Virus record (IMG/VR): IMGVR_UViG_3300033571_001888
Coordinates: 1-29,111 of that record
From: a virus
Direction: 5' to 3' (one strand)
DNA: 29,111 bases
The notes below the pieces were generated by a model. The model had not been told where the DNA came from. It did no database searches and worked only from the letters and a program-made list of their open reading frames with translations. Positions 14,373 to 22,595 of this stretch are shown here, one piece after another (the first letter of the stretch is position 1; each line of letters starts with the position of its first letter). The position numbers and the translations under genes are program-made.

Positions 14373-15671
14373 TTAGCCGCCAATTTCTTCCGCCGAGAAT
14401 CCTTCATACGCGTTATCGCTAACCCCGCCAAGACGTTGCGTCACCATACCATCGGCAATCGAGTTTCGCACCGCGTTGAACATCGTAAGGGCTTTTTGCT
14501 GGTCCTCGGGGTTCTTACTCATCGCCAGCCTGCGGTAGGCCATATTAGTCTTTAGCTGGTCCTGTGCAACTTTATTGGCCTGCGGGATGGCTTGATTACG
14601 AAAGAGACCCATCTGCTTCTCTTGTATATTAGTAATGCTCTGGTTACGTTCCCGCCCAGCTCGAAGCGTCGTGTCAGCCGAGAGCTGACTAACGTAGCGC
14701 TTGGTGGCATCCTCCATATTAGCAACTAGCAACTGGAAATCACGAGTCTTAGCTGCTTCAGCAAAACTACCGGCCTTTTCAACCATGCCCAGCGCCGCAG
14801 ATGCCAGCTCGCGTTGTTCCTTATTACGGCCAAGTTCTCGCGTAGCCCCAATGTTAACGGCTTCACGCTCTTCTGCACGACGATTTTTAGCAGCTTCCTG
14901 AAGGCCGGGGGCGGTGGCTTTAAAAGACTTACCCAGTGCCGATAGGAGGGGACCCTCAGTGCTTGCCAGATTGCCGCCAATATTTATAAGAAAAGCATTC
15001 AAATCTTGGTCGCGGCGTTTTTTCTGCCCCTCGGGGGATAAAGTATCCCGGATATACTTAGCTTCGCGTTCGGTAAATTCTCTCTCCGGCTTAATTAGCC
15101 CTTCAAGCATATTGAGATTGGAGCCAGCGTTTGTAGACAGGCCGTAGAAGTTTTGCTCTTTAAGCTTTTCTTCACCCGGCGTACCCGCAGCAAAAGCCAC
15201 GATGCCACCGCCAGCATAGCCGCCGTTGTCTGGTTCATCGAACATATAGTCGCTGATGGGAAGCGCAGCGAGACCGCCGTCAGCCATGCCCATAGGCGGG
15301 GCACCCATAGGCGGAGCCATATCACCCATTGGAGGAGCACCGGGAGGCGGACCCATACCACCCATAGGCGGAGCCATATCACCCATCGGAGGCGCACTGG
15401 GAGGCGGACCCATACCACCCATAGGTGGAGCACCCATAGGCGGAGCACCCGGAGGGGGAGGAGGAGCCATGACCTGCTGAGCAACCGAAGGCTGCGGAGC
15501 CATTTCCTGAGCCTGCGCGCTGCGCATACGGTCAATGAACATACCCGCAAGGACGCCAGCCGTGGGGTCAACGACGCCCATCTGCATGGCTTGCGCAATC
15601 TTCTGCTTATTGCCGCCGTAATCCTTGGCAATGCCCTCAGGGGACTGGATGCGATACGGTTTCGTTTCCAC
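14373..15671 (-). CDS. Virion protein with Pro/Met/Gly repeats
   Basis: A 432-residue protein starting at GTG 15671 with GGGGAGG upstream, 3 bases after the preceding stop. Residues about 60-130 are a proline/methionine/glycine tract (APPMGGMGPPP units), followed by MADGGLAALP and YAGGGIVAFAAG, then an all-helical charged domain to the end. The Gly-rich ADGG motif is shared with the 626-residue protein of the same block and is typical of phage internal or ejection proteins from aquatic metagenomes, as I recall. The gene lies between the Gln-rich protein and the giant protein. A structural, probably internal virion, role is inferred from position. No enzymatic motif was seen. Confidence 0.65.
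   Translation of the reverse strand: METKPYRIQSPEGIAKDYGGNKQKIAQAMQMGVVDPTAGVLAGMFIDRMRSAQAQEMAPQPSVAQQVMAPPPPPGAPPMGAPPMGGMGPPPSAPPMGDMAPPMGGMGPPPGAPPMGDMAPPMGAPPMGMADGGLAALPISDYMFDEPDNGGYAGGGIVAFAAGTPGEEKLKEQNFYGLSTNAGSNLNMLEGLIKPEREFTEREAKYIRDTLSPEGQKKRRDQDLNAFLINIGGNLASTEGPLLSALGKSFKATAPGLQEAAKNRRAEEREAVNIGATRELGRNKEQRELASAALGMVEKAGSFAEAAKTRDFQLLVANMEDATKRYVSQLSADTTLRAGRERNQSITNIQEKQMGLFRNQAIPQANKVAQDQLKTNMAYRRLAMSKNPEDQQKALTMFNAVRNSIADGMVTQRLGGVSDNAYEGFSAEEIGG
15304..15417. repeat. 57-bp tandem repeat, two full copies and a partial third
   Basis: The copies begin at 15304 and 15361 and a partial copy begins at 15418. Each full copy encodes 19 residues of the APPMGGMGPPPxAPPMGDM type. 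Copies differ at a few bases. The exact 57-bp phase keeps the frame, so copy-number changes would lengthen or shorten the proline-rich arm without truncating the protein. Confidence 0.85.
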
Positions 15672-15674
15672 GAC

Positions 15675-17390
15675 TTACCCTCCCCTGAACGTATTATACG
15701 CACCGAGCCCAGCTAGGCCAGTACCAAGAATCTGCTGGCCTATCCCCGGTGTCTGTCCGTACGCCGTATTTGTAGTGCTAAGCCCCACAGGGAGACCACG
15801 CAGGATATTGCTAAACTGCCCCAGCCGCTCCATCGGATAGTCCCGCTGCCGCAGGAAGTCAGCATACTCGGTGTCAAGATACTGCTGCTGAAGCGCCTGT
15901 TGCTGCGCTGCCGCACCTCCCTGCGCTTGCAGACGCTGGAGATCAGCCTGCTGCTGGTATTGACCAAGGTTGCCTAGCGTCTGACCCATCTGGCCTGCGG
16001 CCTGCAAGCCAGCCAGCCCCTGCTGCGCACCAAACTGCCGCGACTGCTCCCTAAGCTTCTGCGCCTCAAGCGCCGCCTGCTGGTTTGACTGAAGTGCAGA
16101 AAGACCCGTCTGGGCACCAAGTTGCTGCGTCTGGAGCGCAGCCGACAAGTTCTGCTGACCCGCCGTGAGACCAGCTTGCTGGTTAGCCAATGCTGCGCGC
16201 ATCGCCTGCTCGGCGTTAAGCCCCTGCGTCTGAAGCTGCGCAGCGAGGTTCTGGACATTAGACTGCGAAGCAGAGTCAAGGTTGGCAAGCGCCGCCTGCA
16301 AGCCAGTCTGGGTACCAAGCTGCTGCGTCTGAAGCTGCGACTGGAGGTTCTGCTGGCCGCGCGTGACATCCACGCCCTGATTAGCAAGCGCTGCCTTCAT
16401 GGCGTTGTCGGCAGACATGCCGCGAGCTTGGAACTGCGTTGCCTGATTATTGACCGCAGCCTGCTGCTCGTTCGACAGGTTGGCCAGTGCCGCCGACAGG
16501 CCAGTGCTGACACCCAACTGCTGCTGCTGAAGAGCGGCTTGTAAGTTCTGCTGACCTGTGGTCATACCCGCTGCGCGGTCACGTTCGAACTGAGATTGCG
16601 CGTTCTCAAACGCTGCCTGCCTACCCCGGGCATCGATATCACCAAGCTGCTGGCCGAGGTTGCGTTCGCGTTCCATGCCAGCAAGAAGCTGGCGAGACCC
16701 ACCATAGGTGCCCTGACGCGCAGCGCCGAGGTCTTGTACAAGCTGCCCCTGCTTCGCACTACGGATAGCTTCGCGCTTCTGCGGCTCCATTACGGCTTCC
16801 GCAAAGGGCGACATATACTGCTGGGCTTGCTCTAAACCAAAAGCCTGCGGCCCTTGCATACGGAACTGCTCAAGCGGACCCTGACCATAACCCGTCTGTG
16901 CAGCCTGCATCATGGGAGCATCAACACCCATACCAGCTACGTCACGAGCGCCGCCCATCTCATACTGCTGGAGATTTGGTTGGAACCCAGTCTGAGCAGC
17001 ACCCATCTGGGGTGCACCGTACTGACCGCCTTGAACCTGCTGGGGGGCACCCATGCTGAACTGCTGGAGATTTGGCTGTCTGATCTGCTGGGCATTGAAC
17101 TGGCCCGTGCCGTAATTCTGGTTAAGCGCGCCGAGACCCGCTTGATACGCCAGTGCAGAACCGGCACCAAACTGAGACGGCCCCTGCATACCAAGGACGT
17201 TCTGCTGAATCTGCTCCTGCGCCGGAGTGAAACCAGCAACACGGGGACTTCCATACGGTTGGTACGGTCGATACGACTCTGCCATCGCCCGGTTAGTAAC
17301 GTTCTCAAAATACGGACGCGCGTACTCCGGCAGATTGCTCTGCGTGGTTGTTACTTCTTGCTTAGAAAGGGTAGGATCAGATTTACCCAT
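15675..17390 (-). CDS. Gln-rich repeat virion protein, probable ejection protein
   Basis: A 571-residue protein, unusually rich in Gln, Ala and Leu. Its middle (about 275-470) repeats units such as GQQNLQAALQQQQLG...TGLSAALANL and LQTQQLG, about 37-40 residues apart, predicted as long helices. The N-terminal part has NLPEYARPYFENV and further Gln-Phe-rich sections. The start overlaps the end of the preceding gp13-like gene by 8 bases. Proteins of this composition next to a gp13-like gene and a giant late protein resemble the T7 gp14/gp15 internal core. The assignment as an ejection or internal protein is inferred from context and composition, not from a catalytic motif. Confidence 0.65.
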   Translation of the reverse strand: MGKSDPTLSKQEVTTTQSNLPEYARPYFENVTNRAMAESYRPYQPYGSPRVAGFTPAQEQIQQNVLGMQGPSQFGAGSALAYQAGLGALNQNYGTGQFNAQQIRQPNLQQFSMGAPQQVQGGQYGAPQMGAAQTGFQPNLQQYEMGGARDVAGMGVDAPMMQAAQTGYGQGPLEQFRMQGPQAFGLEQAQQYMSPFAEAVMEPQKREAIRSAKQGQLVQDLGAARQGTYGGSRQLLAGMERERNLGQQLGDIDARGRQAAFENAQSQFERDRAAGMTTGQQNLQAALQQQQLGVSTGLSAALANLSNEQQAAVNNQATQFQARGMSADNAMKAALANQGVDVTRGQQNLQSQLQTQQLGTQTGLQAALANLDSASQSNVQNLAAQLQTQGLNAEQAMRAALANQQAGLTAGQQNLSAALQTQQLGAQTGLSALQSNQQAALEAQKLREQSRQFGAQQGLAGLQAAGQMGQTLGNLGQYQQQADLQRLQAQGGAAAQQQALQQQYLDTEYADFLRQRDYPMERLGQFSNILRGLPVGLSTTNTAYGQTPGIGQQILGTGLAGLGAYNTFRGG

Positions 17391-17811
17391 TATTCACTCC
17401 CGCCGCAGGCAGTTGGAAAGTTTGCCACAAAGCTTCATAGCCGTCGTCTTTAAACACGCGCGCCCAGCCAAGACGGGCAGTAGCCTCAAGGCCAACACAT
17501 TCATTGTCCCGTGCAAATCGCTGGAGCGTCTCAAACATAGGCTGTTTCCACGAAGCGAAATTATCGCCCGTCACGAACGGGCAACCAAGGAAGCGCTTAC
17601 GGGGGTAGTGTATGATATGAGTAACCACCGCTCCCTCGATACGCTCCTCGTTAAAAGCAATCCACAGAAGGTATCCGCCGCTGTCAATTAACTCGAAGAC
17701 ATCTTCTAGTTCATAGCGACCACAGGTGTAAACCAGCGCGTTCTGGATATAACCAGCTACTGCGGGCCAGACTTCTCTTATATGGTCAGTAGGAACAAGC
17801 GAGACAATCAC
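17383..17811 (-). CDS. gp13-like protein with GNAT-type fold features
   Basis: A 142-residue protein. VEGLEATARLGWARVFKDDGY-type arrangement near the end (GLEATARLGW...KDDGYEALW) looks like the last strands of a GNAT acetyltransferase fold, and LLWIAFNEERIEGAVVTHI gives the central strands. T7 gp13 and relatives have a similar size and layout and assist internal core assembly. The acetyl-CoA pyrophosphate loop is not evident, so an enzymatic role is doubtful. GTG 17811 overlaps the stop of the 626-residue gene as GTGA, indicating coupled translation. Position between virion genes supports an assembly role. Confidence 0.6.
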   Translation of the reverse strand: MIVSLVPTDHIREVWPAVAGYIQNALVYTCGRYELEDVFELIDSGGYLLWIAFNEERIEGAVVTHIIHYPRKRFLGCPFVTGDNFASWKQPMFETLQRFARDNECVGLEATARLGWARVFKDDGYEALWQTFQLPAAGVNNG

Positions 17812-19688
17812 GCCCGCCCCCCGACGCTCTTGGCCAGTTTAGTATCTTGGCCACGCTTAGCTTTCTTGCGGGCCTTGTGGGCCTTTTCCACAAGGGCGTA
17901 GAACTTCTTGGTGCCCTTCGAGTGGTTACCACCACCGGCACGAGCGACAGCTTCAGGCGAGAAAATTACTTCGTCCCGCGCCACACGGGCTTCTTGGCGA
18001 CCACCGATACGAGCCGGGACAGAATCACTAACCCCATCGCCACGGCCACGAACAGGGCGACCGCCCATAGCAGCAAGACGCTCAATACCAGCATTGCTGC
18101 TGCCGTTACCCATCTCCGAAACCGTGCGCGCATCGACGACAAAAGAACCATCCTTCATGTCTACTTCGCCACCCCTAGCAAAGGAGCTATCGTTTTCACG
18201 GAGGTACATTCCGGGGTTATATTCTCCCCCCATACCGTTAACGCCGAAAGGCATACCACCAAAGCCGAAAGGCATACCACCATAGAAGTAACCTTCCCCG
18301 CCGCCGAACGACGGTACTGCTTCTTTGGGTGCAGCAAAAGTGAACTTACGCTCGCCTCGACCGGGGTCGGAACTGGGGGCAGCGGCAGCGGCGACATCGG
18401 CAGCCCGTGGAGGGGTCGGAGTCGGGTACATAGATGCTGTGATTGCACCGGGGCTACGGTTGAAGAAGTCCATGCTACCCCGAAGATCACCAGCGGCGGG
18501 AAGCCCAGCGAGACCACCCTCCGCCATACCGGGGGCGGGCATGAAACCCGGATAGGGGTTGGCGTCATCAAAGAAGCTAAACTCCGCGCCGCCACTGCGC
18601 CGCATTTCTTCTGGCGTCCGGAACCGAGTAGTGCGCTGCTGGGGCAGGTACGGCCCCTTATAGTCAAACGTACTGTCTTCTTTTCCTTCTTTGTACTGCT
18701 CATAGTTAGGCGCATTTGCGTCAGAGAGCCCACTGAGGACACCCGCGCCAGCGGCCATGGGAGCATATTTAGCCGCCATACCCTTGCCGAGACCAGCGGA
18801 AGCCGTTTGGCCGAACCTCTGCCCAAAGCCAGCTAGACCTGTTTTAGCCGCAGCGGGGGCGGTTATGCCACCACCAAGAGCAGTGGGATCGAGTACGGAA
18901 CTACCAATACCGCCACCGATGGTAGAACCTGCACCCGCAGAGCCGAGGAGATTACCAGCAGCACTGCCACCAGCGGTAGAACCCGCGCTTAAAACCTGCC
19001 CCGCCATACCCGTAGGCATCTGCGTCAGCGCTGGGGCCGCAGCCGTTGTCAACGGTGTACTAATAGCACTCTGCATTGCGGGGCTAAGATTAGCCAGTGT
19101 ACCAGCACCAGCGCCAGTGGCAGCAGCACCAGCACCCATATTTGCGCCGAAAACACCTGCGTTGCTACCCAGTATACCACCAGCATTTGAAGAGATTGAA
19201 CCACCAAGACCTGCGGCACCAGCAAGCGAACCGCCGCCAAACGCTTGGAGGCCAGCCATGAGACCCTTACCGATATCACCTGTAAGCGCCGTTTGCCCGA
19301 GACCAACGATACCCGCAGCAAGCGGTGCGCCTACGCCCGTAGCGGCAAGAGCCGCGCCTAACAGAGTAGGCAGAAGTTTACCAAGCCAGCCAGCTTCAGG
19401 TAGGCCCGTGTCGGGGTTAATGGTGAGTGAGCCGCCGGAGGCCATAGCGAGACCCTGAAGGCTGTTAACCTCACCCGGCGTCATATGGACAAGCATCTTG
19501 TCGTCACCGCGCCCGTAGCTCTGAAGCTGCTGCGCCATCGGATTAGCAAGCACAGAGAGGCCACCCTGTGCGGGCAAGCCGCCAGTCATGCCGGGAACCT
19601 GCGCGCCAAGCATAGGGGGATTACCAGTTGGGGGACGGGCACCACCTGCTGGGGTATATGTCGGCGGAGCAGCCTGCATGTCCATCAT
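17808..19688 (-). CDS. Gly/Ala-rich virion protein, probable internal or tail protein
   Basis: A 626-residue protein. The N-terminal part is Pro/Gly-rich with KMLVHMTPGEVNSLQGLA. Residues about 100-330 form a Gly/Ala/Ser-rich hydrophobic region that could cross membranes (LLPTLLGAALAATGVGAP). AEGGLAGLPAAG lies near 385. The C-terminal part has ARGGEVDMKDGSFVVDAR, SVPARIGGRQEARVARDEVI and a basic Lys-rich tail. These C-terminal motifs recur in virion proteins of aquatic phage contigs as I recall. It lies in the ejection-protein block. The start is the first of two ATG codons at 19688. Function is not proven: tape-measure-like or DNA-ejection protein. Confidence 0.6.
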   Translation of the reverse strand: MMDMQAAPPTYTPAGGARPPTGNPPMLGAQVPGMTGGLPAQGGLSVLANPMAQQLQSYGRGDDKMLVHMTPGEVNSLQGLAMASGGSLTINPDTGLPEAGWLGKLLPTLLGAALAATGVGAPLAAGIVGLGQTALTGDIGKGLMAGLQAFGGGSLAGAAGLGGSISSNAGGILGSNAGVFGANMGAGAAATGAGAGTLANLSPAMQSAISTPLTTAAAPALTQMPTGMAGQVLSAGSTAGGSAAGNLLGSAGAGSTIGGGIGSSVLDPTALGGGITAPAAAKTGLAGFGQRFGQTASAGLGKGMAAKYAPMAAGAGVLSGLSDANAPNYEQYKEGKEDSTFDYKGPYLPQQRTTRFRTPEEMRRSGGAEFSFFDDANPYPGFMPAPGMAEGGLAGLPAAGDLRGSMDFFNRSPGAITASMYPTPTPPRAADVAAAAAPSSDPGRGERKFTFAAPKEAVPSFGGGEGYFYGGMPFGFGGMPFGVNGMGGEYNPGMYLRENDSSFARGGEVDMKDGSFVVDARTVSEMGNGSSNAGIERLAAMGGRPVRGRGDGVSDSVPARIGGRQEARVARDEVIFSPEAVARAGGGNHSKGTKKFYALVEKAHKARKKAKRGQDTKLAKSVGGRA

Positions 19689-19727
19689 GATTACTTTCTA
19701 CCTTATACCTACGCTTATAGCGCCAAC

Positions 19728-20030
19728 CTAAACAGAAGTCACGGTCTGCCATGCAGACCCGCTGTAAACACATAGCTTGCCAAGTGTTATATCAAACACC
19801 ACCCACCCAGCACTAGGAGCAAGCGCGTTTTTCTGTGTAGTGGTAACCTGTTTAGTGGCAGCGATACCATCGAAGGTATCTGCCGTGTATTTCTGAGCGT
19901 TGTTGGGGGTGTTTGAATCTAGCTGCGAGAAGTAGGTCTCCAGCACACGCATGAACTGGCGGAAGAACTGCGGGTCATAGCTTGCCGGGGGGTTGGGCAG
20001 CGGAGAAGCCCGGAACTTATCGAGAGCCAT
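19728..20030 (-). CDS. Small phage structural protein
   Basis: A 100-residue protein beginning MALDKFRASPLPNPPASYD and containing FFRQFMRVLETYFSQLDSN, a helix I recall from many phage contigs where it follows the nozzle-like gene. The C-terminal WVVFDITLGKLCVYSGSAW is a beta-hairpin motif also used in fibre tips. The start overlaps the stop of the nozzle-like gene as TAATG. A role as a small tail or fibre-attachment protein is an inference from position. Confidence 0.6.
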   Translation of the reverse strand: MALDKFRASPLPNPPASYDPQFFRQFMRVLETYFSQLDSNTPNNAQKYTADTFDGIAATKQVTTTQKNALAPSAGWVVFDITLGKLCVYSGSAWQTVTSV

Positions 20031-21952
20031 TAGCGGCGACCGTCTTGCCGTGCATCAAGGCGTGGTGCGCCAAGCTGCCATTGAACACCGAGATTCTCCG
20101 ACCGTACCTTGAGTGCCATCTGGCGGGCGCGAGCGCGCATGAAGACCTGATCGGTATAAGTGCCAACTGTGGTCTCAATGACGCGCTGGGTATCCGCAGC
20201 ATCCGAACTAAACGCACTACCGGGGAAATTGCGTGGGCGCACGGTAAGCGTCACTTCAGGAGACGTAGCGGTAGACCCATCAAATTCAACGTCAGGCAGT
20301 ATACGCCGGGTCAGCATGAAGTTGTCACCATCATCAAGGTCAAAGTCCGATGACTGGATGTAGCTGTCCATAGGCAGCACATCGTCATTAAGACCGTTCT
20401 CGTGGTTATAGAGGTAGCCGTCACCGGTAGTTATAGTGCTACCAACTAATGTGACTGGCGTATTAGCAGCCTGTGGGTAGCGTCGCAGCGGAGTATCAAG
20501 CCAAGCCGTGCGGTCAATACTGCCATAATACCAGATGCGCTCTAGATGGTTATAGATAACATAGGCGTTGTTATAGTTGCTGTCTGCCGTTGGGTAGAAC
20601 CACCATATTTCGTTCCACTGCTCATTAGTACCGCAGATGATTTGATCAGCTTGGTCAAAGTTGATGTTGTTGAAGACATGGTTGCGCAGGGTAGTGGGCA
20701 GCGTCTCGACGCGACCGGTATAGGCATAGAACTTATCTTGGCCCATCCAGTAGGTAATGTTTGCAGCCGAAGACATCGCGCGGGGCGAAGCAATTGAGAT
20801 ATTATCCGCATACTCCTGCAAGCCAAACACATCCGTCGTACCGAGGAACTGGAGCGTGTAGAGGTTGGTATCGGTCCAAACCAAGACTTCCTGTCGCGTC
20901 GGCAGCGCGCGCACGATCCGTGAGCCCCGAGAGATACGCAGGTCACCAGCAGTGTTGGTGGAGCTAGGAGTCCAGTCACCCGGAGTATCTTGGTCGGCCC
21001 AGCGGATAAGTAGCGGGTCAAAGTCTGCCGTGCTTGTCGAACCGAACGGCACTGCACCAAAGGCAATAAGGTGTTTGTCCTGCTGGGATACCAGCAGCTG
21101 CATGACCTGCACTGGCACAGAAGCAGCCGTATATCCTTCACCCGTTGCGTAATCTTGTAGGCTAATAGCATGTGTAGCCAGTGCACTTTGGGGGTCGTCT
21201 GTTGGACCCCGAACCCACCAGTAGGGCGCACCGTTGCGGATGTTCATAACAAGGTCGTTATCGAAGTTGTCGAACCACCAGTCTCGCTGCGGCAAGTTGA
21301 TGCCCGCTGAGGTGGTACCCAGACCCCAAGCGTCACGGCCCCAAGTACCTGCACCCCAGCCAACACCTTCAATCGTAATAGCATTACCCGGTTCAATTTC
21401 AGCCTTCACCGTGTAGCCAGCACCGCTAACGGACGTAGTAGATGTAGCTGGAGTAGCCGTTGTAAACGTAAAGCTGTTAGCCCCGAGCTTGGTGATCGTA
21501 TGAACCCCGTTGAGTTCAGTGATGGGGATGCCACCAAGAGCAGACGCAAACCCAGCGACAAGCACGGGTTCACCAGTCACCAGCCAAGAAGGTAGTGGAG
21601 TGGTTGTGGTTACCGTAACCACGCTAAGGGTGTTGGTTACCGCAAAGGTATTAGACCCAGCGAGCGCGTCACCAAACGGAGTAATGTCGTAGTAGTAGCC
21701 ACCGTTCTCGATATACGCTTTAGTGTCGGTGCCAAGCGCTAGAAGATTATCACTGAACGAAGTGATCCAGTTCCACATCTGGCGGCATACGCCGTCGAAC
21801 GCAGTAGGTGTATACTTAACCCAGCCGCCGATCTTCTCGGGATATCCCGAACGGAACCTGATCTTGTCGCACTCGTACCAGCCGCCCTCGTTGGAGTAGT
21901 CGGTCTGATCGCGGTTCACACCGGGCTTAAACTGGAGTTTGATGAACGGCAC
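20030..21952 (-). CDS. Tail nozzle / stabilisation-like structural protein
   Basis: A 640-residue protein starting at GTG 21952, 8 bases after AAGGAG. It opens with MPFIKLQFKPGVNRDQTDYS and continues GGWYECDKIRFRSGYPEKIGGW, a beginning shared by phage tail tubular/nozzle-like proteins. It is almost all beta, rich in Trp, Tyr, Asp and Thr with repeated blade-like segments (WMGQDKFYAYTGRVETLP, LLALGTDTKAYIENGGYYYD), which suggests a propeller like T7 gp12 or P22 gp10. It is followed by the 100-residue gene with overlap. The assignment is by architecture and position. Confidence 0.65.
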   Translation of the reverse strand: MPFIKLQFKPGVNRDQTDYSNEGGWYECDKIRFRSGYPEKIGGWVKYTPTAFDGVCRQMWNWITSFSDNLLALGTDTKAYIENGGYYYDITPFGDALAGSNTFAVTNTLSVVTVTTTTPLPSWLVTGEPVLVAGFASALGGIPITELNGVHTITKLGANSFTFTTATPATSTTSVSGAGYTVKAEIEPGNAITIEGVGWGAGTWGRDAWGLGTTSAGINLPQRDWWFDNFDNDLVMNIRNGAPYWWVRGPTDDPQSALATHAISLQDYATGEGYTAASVPVQVMQLLVSQQDKHLIAFGAVPFGSTSTADFDPLLIRWADQDTPGDWTPSSTNTAGDLRISRGSRIVRALPTRQEVLVWTDTNLYTLQFLGTTDVFGLQEYADNISIASPRAMSSAANITYWMGQDKFYAYTGRVETLPTTLRNHVFNNINFDQADQIICGTNEQWNEIWWFYPTADSNYNNAYVIYNHLERIWYYGSIDRTAWLDTPLRRYPQAANTPVTLVGSTITTGDGYLYNHENGLNDDVLPMDSYIQSSDFDLDDGDNFMLTRRILPDVEFDGSTATSPEVTLTVRPRNFPGSAFSSDAADTQRVIETTVGTYTDQVFMRARARQMALKVRSENLGVQWQLGAPRLDARQDGRR

Positions 21953-21962
21953 CTACTACTCC

Positions 21963-22595
21963 TTATACGTCTGCATTGGTCAACATATTGAACGTAGCGG
22001 TAGCTTCGTTGGCGGTGTTGGTAATCTGTCGAACGCGCACTGTCCCTATGCACTGGATAAAATCACTGTCTCCCACTCGCGGTGTGTATGCCGTCAGAGC
22101 AAGGGAACGTGCGGCGGAGAGGGCGTAGTATGGCGTGTTCCCTGCGGCGGTGACATTGACCCCAGCAAACTGTATCTGCGTGGGATCGCTTGCGTTGGCG
22201 GTAATAGAGGAGACTTCCAACCGCACCTCAAAATCGCTTCCGATACCGACAATAGTAGGCGAACCCCAACGGGTCGCTGCCGAGGTTATGGTTTCCGCTG
22301 ATGAACTTACGGTAGCATTGGTCCCCAAGGTAAAGCTGGCTTGTTGAGTTGATGGGCTGGTACCATCAGAGGTCATTACAAAGTTAGCGTCAAAGCCTAG
22401 AGTAATATTGGATGTACCGTAGAAGTTTTGAATGCTGATCTGACCAGACGAAGGCACGGCACCATAGGTTCCGGTTGTACCGGGGGGCACCAGCCCACCA
22501 CCAGCGTAATACTCGCTCAACGAGATGGGGTTGCTACCTCCAAACTCGGTCTGAATATCTGTCAGTGAAAGTGGTCCGCTGGTCGGTAGTGCCAT
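21963..22595 (-). CDS. Conserved tail-associated protein
   Basis: A 210-residue protein with N-terminus LPTSGPLSLTDIQTEFGG then NPISLSEYYAGGG, and SSGQISIQNFYGTS, which is a recurrent start in phage tail and fibre proteins (a short beta/helix unit for attachment). The remainder is Ser/Thr/Ala-rich beta sequence. The start ATG overlaps the stop of the fibre-like gene as TAATG and the stop abuts the ribosome site of the nozzle-like gene (TAAGGAG). It is probably a minor tail protein. Its precise role is unknown. Confidence 0.65.
   Translation of the reverse strand: MALPTSGPLSLTDIQTEFGGSNPISLSEYYAGGGLVPPGTTGTYGAVPSSGQISIQNFYGTSNITLGFDANFVMTSDGTSPSTQQASFTLGTNATVSSSAETITSAATRWGSPTIVGIGSDFEVRLEVSSITANASDPTQIQFAGVNVTAAGNTPYYALSAARSLALTAYTPRVGDSDFIQCIGTVRVRQITNTANEATATFNMLTNADV

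Noticed and set aside
15153-15716. A 187-codon + strand frame with His/Arg/Ser/Thr repeats
   Set aside because: It is the complement of the proline/methionine repeats in the virion gene and has no independent start signal.
17847-18836. A 329-codon open frame on the + strand
   Set aside because: Its translation is low-complexity and basic with no domain, opposite a Gly/Ala-rich gene. It is a shadow frame.
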